Shown here in pieces: positions 8,101-14,859 of a DNA stretch of 64,000 nt. Below the pieces are notes generated by a model that ran no database searches, was not told the origin of the DNA, and saw only the letters and a list, made by a program, of their open reading frames with translations. Origin of the DNA: JADKIH01 sp031385005. GTDB taxonomy: Bacteria > Bacteroidota > Bacteroidia > AKYH767-A > 2013-40CM-41-45. The position numbers and the translations under genes were made by a program. Position 1 is the stretch's first letter; the number at the start of each line of letters is the position of its first letter. The DNA is taken from positions 186,001-250,000 of the forward strand of contig JANNBB010000011.1 of NCBI GenBank assembly GCA_031385005.1. Direction: 5' to 3'.

Positions 8101-10929
8101 TATTGTACTGTTTGGTGACAAGGAAATTGAAGGCACAGATAATACAGTTGCTTGTCCTGACAAGACGGAGGAACAACTATTTCCATCAGTAATTGAAATT
8201 AAGGTATATGTATCTGCAGTCGGATTATTTATTAAGGTAAATGGGCTGGACGTAATATTATTAACACTATGGTTACCTCCGGCATCGTTATAAACAACAG
8301 TCCAGTTAGGAGTTCCTGTTAAACTTATATTTAATGCGTTACCCTGACAAATAGGAGATGCAACAAAGGATGCAAATGGCTCGGCGGGTTGTGTAATAGT
8401 GACATTAACCACCTTTGGACATTGGAAATTATCTTTAATTGTAATCTGATAATTTCCAAAAGATAAATTGCTGGCTGAATTCGTAGAACTAACATTTGGC
8501 AACCAAGAATATGCAAATGGTCCGCCATTTCCTCCAGTCACATTTGAGAATGTTATTGACCCATTATTACCGCCAAAACAATTTACATTTGTTGTATTTA
8601 AAGTATAATTAATCACAGGAGGTTCAGTTACAATTTGCGAGAAAGAATTATTTTGACAACCAATGTTATCAGTCACTATTAATAAATAAGTTCCTGCAGT
8701 TAACGAATTTATGTCAGCAGTTGTCAATGAACCCGGTGTCCATAAATATGAAAAAGGACTTTTACCTCCACTTCTCGTTATGTCAATTGCACCATCATTA
8801 CCGCCATTACATGTTACATTTTTATTTGTGTTGCTTGAACCTGTGTTTTTAACAATTGATAATGGTGCATAAAAATATTGAGCTGTTTGAACACAACCAT
8901 TATTTTGTGTTTTAATGACTTCATAAGTTGTTCCATCAGCTGTCCCGTTAACAGATATACTATTTGTTGTAGAAGAAGTAAATCCGGTTGACCAAATATA
9001 TATTGCGTTTGCACTTGCGGGAAGAGTTGATAATGTAATTGTATTAGAAGGTAATCCGGTACAAGAAGCAGAGATTGATATTATCGGATTAGGTCTTAAT
9101 GAAACAGTAATGACATTATTACTTGTTACTCCTCCTATTATACACGAATAGTTATATGTTCCTGTAGCTGATACCAAATAGTTCTGACCCGTTGCGCCGG
9201 ATATTTGTAGCCCATCTTGCAACCATTGATAAGACGATGCATTACTGCTTGCAAGGAGCATAACGGTACTGCCTTCACATTGATCTATCGGCCCTTCTGG
9301 TAACGTACCATGATCAACAATGACATGAGGCAGTGTATTTACAAATAAAGGAACAGTATCTGTATAGCTACATCCATTGGGATAATTTAATTTAAGAAAG
9401 GCATGATAAACGGCATTGTTGCTGTTAAGTGTAACGTTTGTTGGTAAAGAAAGATTTGGGTTTCCTGTAGTATATGTTGAAATAGGAACTGCATAATGTC
9501 CACTGGTAGGATACGCCAAATTGGCTCCTTGCATAACCCAAAACTCTGCGGATGAAATATTATCCTCAATAGGCCCTTGATAAACGAAATTAAATGTGCC
9601 ATTAGCACCTGACATGATGGGATTATTCGTTGAGCGGAAAAGAGATGGGTGATTAAAGCCTTTAATATTGTAGGAAGATGCAAACCACTGAGCATCTCCA
9701 GGTAAGATCATATTATCATTGGGTTCGAGGATGCGTTGGTTATAATATAATCTTTCAGCTTCAAAAATATTTCGCATATATGGCTGTTGGTTAATCCATG
9801 AGCCAAAAAAATCATTGCCAGCACCAAGACTTAATGCTTCTGAACTAAATAATGGCTGAATATCAGTATAGCTGGTAGTAGATGAATTTGCGAAATAATA
9901 AGTTCTTGTATGACCACCAGTGTTTCCGTAATTATAACATGTTGAAGGATTGGCGGGAGTATTATAGTAATGTAGAAAAATTCTATCAGCGAGCCTTGGA
10001 GGAGGAATTGCACATTGTACAGTATAAGTTGTACACGTTGTGCAAAAAGTACATAAGCTTGTTCCTGTTGTACAAGTAGGGCAACCATCCATAAATTGCG
10101 TCGCTGATTGCGCCCCTGGAGTATTCAATTGCAGGAATCCTAAATAAACTTCCGAAATAACTGGTGTTGCAGGGTGTGGATTTAAATTGGCATTATAGTA
10201 TCTTTTAACTTTGTCTATATCTGCCAAATGTTGTTGAAAGCCATTTACAGAACCATAATTACCTGTATTCCAGTATTCGTCCTCTAAATTTAAAACATCA
10301 ATTTGTGCCGAACATGTTATACTAAAAATCAATGTTCTCAAAACATCTTTTAACAATTCACTCCTTACAAATAATGAATCACCCGATTGAATGTTAGGGT
10401 CAGTTACAAAAGGAAATTCATTTAAGAATGACTGTGGAAAAACACCAGGATTAATAATAGCTGAAGGAATTAATAAGCAATTAACATTTAGAACATCACA
10501 GTAAAATTGTTTTGAAACACCCGCAACTCCAATTTGCGTTATGCAAAAATTATTACGTGCTTTTTGAATAAATCTACAAAGATGATACTCCAAATTCTGA
10601 CTCGATTGTGATATACTATCGTAAAGAAGTATAGAATTATTTCCCAGAATTCTTCTTATATCATATAAACACAAATATGTAATATGATTTTCGGAACAAT
10701 AATTTAATAATTCATTTTCTTTTTTATAAGAGTTAGATCCACTATCCCAAATCCCCAATGTTGAAAAAAAAGGATTATGGGTTGTGCTATTGTTATTATA
10801 CGAAACAAATTGATCTACATAAATTCCTCTTATCGGGTCTGTTTGCTGTGCAAATAAATTAGAAGTACTTAATTGAAAACTAAGTAACAATGCAAAAAGA
10901 GAAAGCGATTTTAAAATTCGTGTTTTCAT
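5149..10929 (-). CDS. Giant multidomain T9SS cargo protein (large partner of cassette 1)
   Basis: A 1926-residue exported protein with a signal peptide at residues 1-28. A domain at about 30-470 is shared with the 1551-aa paralogue; its strand-helix pattern and conserved E218 (EDEYWN) and E364 (FSSEA) suggest a TIM-barrel hydrolase, which is inference. An Ig-like domain follows (about 540-610), then two SprB-type repeats (about 700-848, NVTCNGGNDG and NVNCFGGNNG), another Ig/PKD-like domain (about 943-1006) and a long parallel beta-helix (about 1010-1530). A helical section leads to CPLAGGPAVHRAR (about 1797-1810) and a type A sorting domain (FPNPASSE to the end). A Cys/Thr-rich insert sits at about 279-303. 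Substrate and role are unknown. Confidence 0.9.
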   Translation of the reverse strand: MKTRILKSLSLFALLLSFQLSTSNLFAQQTDPIRGIYVDQFVSYNNNSTTHNPFFSTLGIWDSGSNSYKKENELLNYCSENHITYLCLYDIRRILGNNSILLYDSISQSSQNLEYHLCRFIQKARNNFCITQIGVAGVSKQFYCDVLNVNCLLIPSAIINPGVFPQSFLNEFPFVTDPNIQSGDSLFVRSELLKDVLRTLIFSITCSAQIDVLNLEDEYWNTGNYGSVNGFQQHLADIDKVKRYYNANLNPHPATPVISEVYLGFLQLNTPGAQSATQFMDGCPTCTTGTSLCTFCTTCTTYTVQCAIPPPRLADRIFLHYYNTPANPSTCYNYGNTGGHTRTYYFANSSTTSYTDIQPLFSSEALSLGAGNDFFGSWINQQPYMRNIFEAERLYYNQRILEPNDNMILPGDAQWFASSYNIKGFNHPSLFRSTNNPIMSGANGTFNFVYQGPIEDNISSAEFWVMQGANLAYPTSGHYAVPISTYTTGNPNLSLPTNVTLNSNNAVYHAFLKLNYPNGCSYTDTVPLFVNTLPHVIVDHGTLPEGPIDQCEGSTVMLLASSNASSYQWLQDGLQISGATGQNYLVSATGTYNYSCIIGGVTSNNVITVSLRPNPIISISASCTGLPSNTITLSTLPASANAIYIWSTGFTSSTTNSISVNGTADGTTYEVIKTQNNGCVQTAQYFYAPLSIVKNTGSSNTNKNVTCNGGNDGAIDITRSGGKSPFSYLWTPGSLTTADINSLTAGTYLLIVTDNIGCQNNSFSQIVTEPPVINYTLNTTNVNCFGGNNGSITFSNVTGGNGGPFAYSWLPNVSSTNSASNLSFGNYQITIKDNFQCPKVVNVTITQPAEPFASFVASPICQGNALNISLTGTPNWTVVYNDAGGNHSVNNITSSPFTLINNPTADTYTLISITDGNSCSSVLSGQATVLSVPSISLSPNSTICAGSSVSLTASGANTFSWTPSTGLSCNTCSVAIASPTATTTYTVVGTSGTCTGSSTVTVNVVGGGILLDQNYFDSNPVIGPGNYYLVSPVTLTQSVELDNCIVSIASGVTITVPNPYTLTLRNGSELSSCGNMWRGIIILSGGTFTTISSSPTCKIKDAQYGLDVRDGGNINIDMCEFINDWIGINLADAGSAFPITVNGSIKNTSFYTSGALKPGNPSGIPYYQYSHSFAGIRAINVSYFNIGVNDGLSINRFYDINFGLFSTNSNLNFTDYSFRRVTQYDGPPNISSASLAKYGSAVYSEGTPTANYITMAGRKSSSDPDFQDCRYGVNSSNSSVDIQNNRIENCDFGIFVSKGNSLSIKAIKNYIDCNTFGISLVVVDRYSNSFIQQNEIYGGQRATCINGTTAAATGINVAGYNLNKTNTLINQNAIHLYDYGLTGINLNAIKSSIVNFNYITLHNLVNNTMRGISLAGSQLNNINCNSVHGTFTSQINYSTAETAYDIFDSRSNDIKCNGGTNTSNGIRFSGTCHSGITPTTLRSNDIGNHFNGLVYTASALVDPQVNMGNWWYLNTYAGFAATNLNPSSANVANQLYHVYANLPSHQNLPVSSEIFVQAMIPWFTTVPTDDANCGNIGSHRSDCNLYTEPYPGGGGSYAAYSMDEQVALDQINSSTFNEETKWKDKVALYEKLLKMPTYKDNHQVLSDFFQSMAGSIIQKVASINLSNDEITPNQEVLLLTIENNSISIYQKADTIRTCDSTLATDGLYEIQKESLIQLRLLMIDQIKQLINFNKQAFTILESMLSTQADFLNSENNEITSSEVYEQNERIINEIYLNGIVKNDPVFFHANSNNILEVAQQCPLAGGPAVHRARSLYMLIDPEVQYDDELVCLQSGWLLRTASKKLLPIGVFPNPASSEVTITYNIENEQILQIVDNLGRISMQFLLNPNESRTTKNISSLSDGIYALRINGKDNMENSFGRLTIIR

Positions 10930-11345
10930 GGATGTGTGTTAAGAAAAGGATTAATAGAATATTTTTTATTGCTTGTTTTAGCTTTTATGAATAACACATT
11001 GAGAGAATTAAGCCACTGTAAATGTAAAATTAAGAATCAGTTGAGCAACTGATCGCAAAAAAATATTTTTGCAAATTCCAATCGGTTTTCAACATAATGG
11101 AGTTTTTAAATGGAGATTCCGCGCAATGTGATTACCTCTCTTTGTTTTAACAAACCATCCTGCTCGGCGATTTCTATGCCAAACCACAAAGAGTGAGTTA
11201 AAATTGAGCCGATGCCGGAATAAATGTGGGTGTCCTTTTTCTTTTGCTTATTTTTTTCGGGCAAGCCTGCCTGCCTTTGCAGGCAGCAGGCAAGCAAAAA
11301 GATATGGATGGTGATACCGGCCAATGTTTTAGCCGGACAACAGTG
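10930..11345. other. Gene-free stretch upstream of cassette 1
   Basis: No convincing gene lies here. It must hold the promoter of the 1926-aa gene (minus strand), but I see no clear TTG / TAnnTTTG pair. Around 11160-11300 the composition changes to a more GC-rich stretch with a strong hairpin, unlike the flanking AT-rich DNA. A 72-codon minus-strand frame at 11106-11324 has no recognisable features and is not called as a gene. Confidence 0.6.
11265..11291. repeat. GC-rich REP-like hairpin
   Basis: GCCTGC-CTGCCT and AGGCAG-CAGGC form an 11-bp stem with one bulged base and a TTGC loop. No T-run follows on either strand, so it is not a standard terminator. The GC content contrasts with the surroundings, which suggests a dispersed palindromic element. 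Confidence 0.55.
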
Positions 11346-11591
11346 ATTAACGAATTAGCTAACTAGTTTACCCTTCAGCCACCACTTCCTTCACTTCAGG
11401 TATCAATTGCTTCAATAAGTTTTCAATACCATTTTTCAAGGTAATGGCAGAAGACGGGCAACCGCTGCATGATCCTTTAAGAACAACCGTTACAACTCCA
11501 TCATCGTAGGATTTAAAATGAATGGCGCCGCCATCCTGTTCTACGGCCGGTTTCACATATTCGTCGAGTGTTTCAATAATCTTGCTTTCCA
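11346..11591. repeat. 246-bp direct repeat, copy 2 (inside intact nfu)
   Basis: The partner of 3142-3387, in the same orientation and about 97 percent identical by eye. It covers the 3' third of the intact nfu gene, its stop codon and 22 bases beyond. The pair brackets 3388-11345. Confidence 0.92.
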
Positions 11592-11949
11592 ATGCGGAAG
11601 CTGAGTGCGTTCGTTCGATAGTCGGATCGGCAACTTTAGCAACAGCTCCTGTAAAAACAGGTTGGCCTGATTCCATGTAAGATTTAATGAATTCTCTGAA
11701 TATGGGTACCAATTCATACCAGTCAATGTCGTTAGACTTGGAAATAGTAATAAAATTCGCCGTAATAAAAACGCCCGATACCCCTGAAAAAGCAAACAAC
11801 TGAAGTGCCAGCGGACTCTCGCCTGCCTGATCTTTTGAGGTATATTCAACACTTCCCTCTAGCAACAGGTAGCTGTTCAGCACAAATTTCATGGATGCCG
11901 GATTCGGTGTAGATTCGGCGTAAACGGTTACAACTTTGCGTTCTATCAT
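11368..11949 (-). CDS. nfu: NifU family Fe-S cluster scaffold/carrier protein
   Basis: A 193-residue NFU1-type protein that carries and delivers Fe-S clusters. The N-terminal Nfu_N scaffold domain spans about residues 5-95, with the signature ESTPNPASMKFVLN. The C-terminal NifU domain (about 115-193) holds the cluster ligands in CSGCPSS near residue 165. The start is ATG at 11947-11949. A TACCTTTG promoter box lies only 4 bases upstream, so the transcript may be leaderless. The gene is divergent from nadB; NadA of the NAD pathway needs a 4Fe-4S cluster, though NadB itself does not. Its 3' end is duplicated at 3142-3387. Confidence 0.93.
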   Translation of the reverse strand: MIERKVVTVYAESTPNPASMKFVLNSYLLLEGSVEYTSKDQAGESPLALQLFAFSGVSGVFITANFITISKSNDIDWYELVPIFREFIKSYMESGQPVFTGAVAKVADPTIERTHSASALESKIIETLDEYVKPAVEQDGGAIHFKSYDDGVVTVVLKGSCSGCPSSAITLKNGIENLLKQLIPEVKEVVAEG

Positions 11950-11953
11950 GAAA

Positions 11954-11961
11954 CAAAGGTA
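11954..11961 (-). promoter_or_regulatory. -7 promoter box for nfu
   Basis: TACCTTTG on the minus strand fits the Bacteroidota TAnnTTTG box. It ends 4 bases before the nfu start codon. No TTG lies at the usual distance upstream, so support is the -7 match only. Confidence 0.4.
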
Positions 11962-12030
11962 GTCATTTTGTCAATTAGCTGATTAACGAATTAACGAATC
12001 GGCTAATTAACAAATTACCGAAATGACTAC
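11960..12030. repeat. Inverted repeat spanning the nfu-nadB divergent promoter region
   Basis: Perfect 10-base arms GTAGTCATTT (11960-11969) and AAATGACTAC (12021-12030) lie symmetrically between the divergent genes. Each arm runs into the -7 box of one gene. The space between holds the interspersed repeat (11972-12018) with GATTAACGAATTAACGAATC. Confidence 0.7.
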
Positions 12031-12035
12031 TTTTA
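12028..12035 (+). promoter_or_regulatory. -7-like promoter box for nadB
   Basis: TACTTTTA resembles TAnnTTTG and ends 4 bases before the nadB start codon, mirroring the nfu side. No clear -33 TTG is present. Confidence 0.35.
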
Positions 12036-12039
12036 CACC

Positions 12040-13626
12040 ATGCGTCAAACAGTAGATTTCCTTGTCATTGGTTCCGGTATTGCCGGGCTGACTTTTGCAC
12101 TAAAAGTTGCCCAACACGGTAAAGTATTGGTGATCACAAAAGCCGCGGCTGATGAAACCAATACCAAGTATGCACAAGGTGGAATAGCAGGCGTTTTACA
12201 AGGTCCTGATACTTTCGAAGGTCATATTCAAGATACCTTGATTGCCGGTGCCGGACTCTGCAATGAAAAGATTGTAAGGATGGTTGTAACAGAGGGTGCT
12301 GAACGTATACGTGAAATCATCGAATGGGGTGCGCGATTCGACAAAAATGAAAAGGGGGAATACGATCTAGCCCGTGAAGGCGGCCACAGAGCTCACCGGG
12401 TTTTGCATTATAAAGATTCCACCGGAAATGAAATTGAACGGGCATTGCTTTCTCAGGTCAATGAGCATCCAAATATTACCATTACTACAAATTATTTTGC
12501 CCTGGATATTATTACGCAACATCATCTCGGACAAGAAATTAAACGCGGCACAGATGGCATTCAATGTTACGGAGCTTATGCGCTCAATCTGGCAACCGGA
12601 CAAATCGATACGATTCTTTCCAAGATCACACTCGTGGCAACCGGTGGGGCCGGACAAGTTTATCAGTCCACAACGAATCCTGTTATTGCTACCGGCGATG
12701 GTGTTGCCATGGTTTATCGGGCAAAGGGAAAGGTGAATGATATGGAGTTCATTCAATTTCATCCAACCGCTTTATATAATCCGGGTGAGTATCCTTCATT
12801 CCTGATAACAGAGGCAGTTCGCGGAATGGGAGGAATTCTCAAAACACAGGAGGGAGAAGACTTCATGCATAAGTATGATGAAAGAAGATCACTCGCCCCC
12901 AGGGATATAGTTGCTCGTGCAATTGACAATGAGATGAAAAAAAGCGGTGACGATTATGTTTATCTCGATTGCAAACATATTGACAGAGAACAATTTTTAT
13001 CTCATTTCCCGAATATCTATAATAAGTGTAAAAGCATTGGCATAGATGTTTTTGAAAAAATGATTCCCATCGTTCCTGCTGCACATTACATCTGTGGTGG
13101 AGTTTCAGTTGATGAATATTCGCGAAGCAGCATTGAAAATTTATATGCTGCAGGTGAATGTTCTTGTACCGGATTACACGGTGGAAACAGGTTGGCTTCC
13201 AATTCACTTTTAGAAGCGTTGGTGTTTTCACATCGCGCCGCTGATGATGTTATCAAACGATTCAGCAATATTGGTTATTGCATGTCTGTCCCCGATTGGA
13301 ATGCGGAAGGAACCGTACAGCCGAATGAACTCGTATTGATTACGTCCAATCTGAAAGAACTTCGCTTTGTGATGAGTAATTATGTAGGCATTGTCCGGTC
13401 CGACGAACGGTTAAAACGTGCGCTCGACCGTCTTCGCATTATCTATGGAGAGACAGAAGCTTTGTATGAACGCACTGTTGTTTCTCCGAAAATATGCGAA
13501 CTCAGAAATATGATTGCTGTTTCTTATCTGATTGTAAAATTTGCCATGGCAAGAAAGGAAAGCGTGGGCCTTCATTACTCAACGGATTATCCGTCCATTC
13601 CTAAAGATGAACAGGTACGTGCATGA
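12040..13626 (+). CDS. nadB: L-aspartate oxidase
   Basis: A 528-residue flavoenzyme that oxidises aspartate to iminoaspartate, the first step of de novo NAD synthesis. The N-terminal FAD-binding motif FLVIGSGIAGLTFALKVA is at residues 5-22. TKYAQGGIAGVL follows, then the succinate dehydrogenase-type region (MEFIQFHPTAL, SLAPRDIVARAI) and the C-terminal LHGGNRLASNSLLEALVF. Length matches the family. SdhA is similar, but size and the QGGIAGV motif favour NadB. The stop overlaps the start of the LuxE-like gene by ATGA, so translation is probably coupled. nadA and nadC are not in the window. Confidence 0.95.
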   Translation: MRQTVDFLVIGSGIAGLTFALKVAQHGKVLVITKAAADETNTKYAQGGIAGVLQGPDTFEGHIQDTLIAGAGLCNEKIVRMVVTEGAERIREIIEWGARFDKNEKGEYDLAREGGHRAHRVLHYKDSTGNEIERALLSQVNEHPNITITTNYFALDIITQHHLGQEIKRGTDGIQCYGAYALNLATGQIDTILSKITLVATGGAGQVYQSTTNPVIATGDGVAMVYRAKGKVNDMEFIQFHPTALYNPGEYPSFLITEAVRGMGGILKTQEGEDFMHKYDERRSLAPRDIVARAIDNEMKKSGDDYVYLDCKHIDREQFLSHFPNIYNKCKSIGIDVFEKMIPIVPAAHYICGGVSVDEYSRSSIENLYAAGECSCTGLHGGNRLASNSLLEALVFSHRAADDVIKRFSNIGYCMSVPDWNAEGTVQPNELVLITSNLKELRFVMSNYVGIVRSDERLKRALDRLRIIYGETEALYERTVVSPKICELRNMIAVSYLIVKFAMARKESVGLHYSTDYPSIPKDEQVRA

Positions 13627-14612
13627 ACAAGGCAGATTATTACAACAAATTAATTTCTCTCAAGCAAGAAGTAGATTTTGAAAATCTGGCTCTTGAAGTT
13701 TTTCAATTGCAGGCGAATAATAATAAGGTCTACGGTGAATTTATAAAGAATCTCGGCGTGAGTTCAACTTCCGTCAAAGAGATCAAACAAATTCCATTTC
13801 TTCCCGTAGAAATTTTTAAGTCTCAGAAAGTCTTAACCGGAGATGATACCCACCAACTAATCTTTACCAGTAGCGGTTCAACCGAAGAGAATGTAAGTAG
13901 GCATTACGTAAAGGATGTTGGTTTTTATGAAAAAATATTTACAGAAATCTTCTGGAAGTTCTACGGCGAGGTGAACGAATATGTAATTCTAGCCCTTATG
14001 CCTTCTTATTTGGAGAGACAAGGGTCTTCGCTTGTTCTGATGATGGAAAAATTGATCGAACAAACTCATCATGCTGATAGTGGTTTTTACCTGAATGATT
14101 TCGAAAAACTTTATGAAACACTGAAGCAGCTGAATGATAAAAAGAAAAAAACAATATTGTTCGGAGTAACTTTTGCATTGCTCGACTTTGTTTCATCTTT
14201 TCAACTTGATTTTCCGGAATTGATAGTGATGGAAACCGGTGGCATGAAAGGAAGAAGAAAAGAATTGGTCAGAGAAGAAGTACATGAAAATCTTTGTCGC
14301 GGATTCGGAGTGAAGTCCATTCATTCTGAATATGGAATGACGGAATTGCTTTCACAGGCCTATTCTTCCGGAAACGGAATTTTTCAAACACCACCCTGGA
14401 TGAGGGTTTTGATTCGTGACGCTTCAGATCCACTTGTTCAAGCCGGAATCGGTACTTCGGGTGGAATAAATATAATTGACCTGGCGAATATCGATTCCTG
14501 CGCTTTTATTGCCACTCAGGACCTTGGGAAAATGCATACAGATAATACCTTTGAAGTACTCGGACGATTCGATTTTTCGGATGTAAGAGGATGTAATCTG
14601 TTAGTCGATTAA
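13623..14612 (+). CDS. LuxE family acyl-protein synthetase-like protein
   Basis: A 329-residue member of the LuxE / acyl-adenylating family. It shows the ATP-binding-like loop LIFTSSGSTEENVSRHYV near residue 80, METGGMKGRRKELVREE near 200 and SEYGMTELLSQAY near 240, which correspond to adenylate-forming motifs. LuxE of luminous bacteria activates fatty acids for LuxC, but no luxC, luxD or luxAB gene is present, so bioluminescence is not implied. It overlaps nadB by 4 bases (ATGA), which suggests co-expression. The true acyl substrate and acceptor are unknown. Confidence 0.8.
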   Translation: MNKADYYNKLISLKQEVDFENLALEVFQLQANNNKVYGEFIKNLGVSSTSVKEIKQIPFLPVEIFKSQKVLTGDDTHQLIFTSSGSTEENVSRHYVKDVGFYEKIFTEIFWKFYGEVNEYVILALMPSYLERQGSSLVLMMEKLIEQTHHADSGFYLNDFEKLYETLKQLNDKKKKTILFGVTFALLDFVSSFQLDFPELIVMETGGMKGRRKELVREEVHENLCRGFGVKSIHSEYGMTELLSQAYSSGNGIFQTPPWMRVLIRDASDPLVQAGIGTSGGINIIDLANIDSCAFIATQDLGKMHTDNTFEVLGRFDFSDVRGCNLLVD

Positions 14613-14616
14613 TCAG

Positions 14617-14826
14617 TTATAGTTTTTTCTTGTCGTCATTGTTCATTTTCTTAAAAAGTACGGCAATACCTATGACGATAGCGGCAGCAAAAATAAAATT
14701 GAATATGAGCTGCATATAGCTTTGCGGCGATAAATTTCCGACTCGCATCTTGACGATCCAAATGGAAAGAATACTTCCGAGTGTAAGTGAAATAAATATT
14801 ATGATAAACCTTCTTTTGTCGCTCAT
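14617..14826 (-). CDS. Small two-helix membrane protein, hypothetical
   Basis: A 69-residue protein that I do not recognise. Two hydrophobic segments (about residues 8-25 and 37-60) suggest two membrane helices, with a charged tail KKMNNDDKKKL. It lies between the convergent end of the LuxE-like gene (4 bases away) and tyrS, 33 bases downstream of the tyrS stop on the same strand orientation. No homology can be argued from sequence alone. Confidence 0.6.
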   Translation of the reverse strand: MSDKRRFIIIFISLTLGSILSIWIVKMRVGNLSPQSYMQLIFNFIFAAAIVIGIAVLFKKMNNDDKKKL

Positions 14827-14859
14827 TTAATTTTTCTTTAAAACCCTTTACTTCTGTGA

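Noticed and set aside
11106..11324. 72-codon minus-strand open frame upstream of the large cassette gene
   Set aside because: It spans the GC-rich hairpin, has an odd repetitive composition and no recognisable motif, signal or promoter. It is more likely part of a dispersed repeat than a gene.
3388..11345. Island as a classical insertion sequence, transposon or integrative element
   Set aside because: No transposase, integrase or resolvase gene and no terminal inverted repeats are seen. Only the direct nfu repeats support mobility, so a mechanism cannot be named.
13623..14612. Bioluminescence function from the LuxE-like gene
   Set aside because: No luxA, luxB, luxC or luxD homologue is in the window, and LuxE-like proteins occur widely in non-luminous bacteria.
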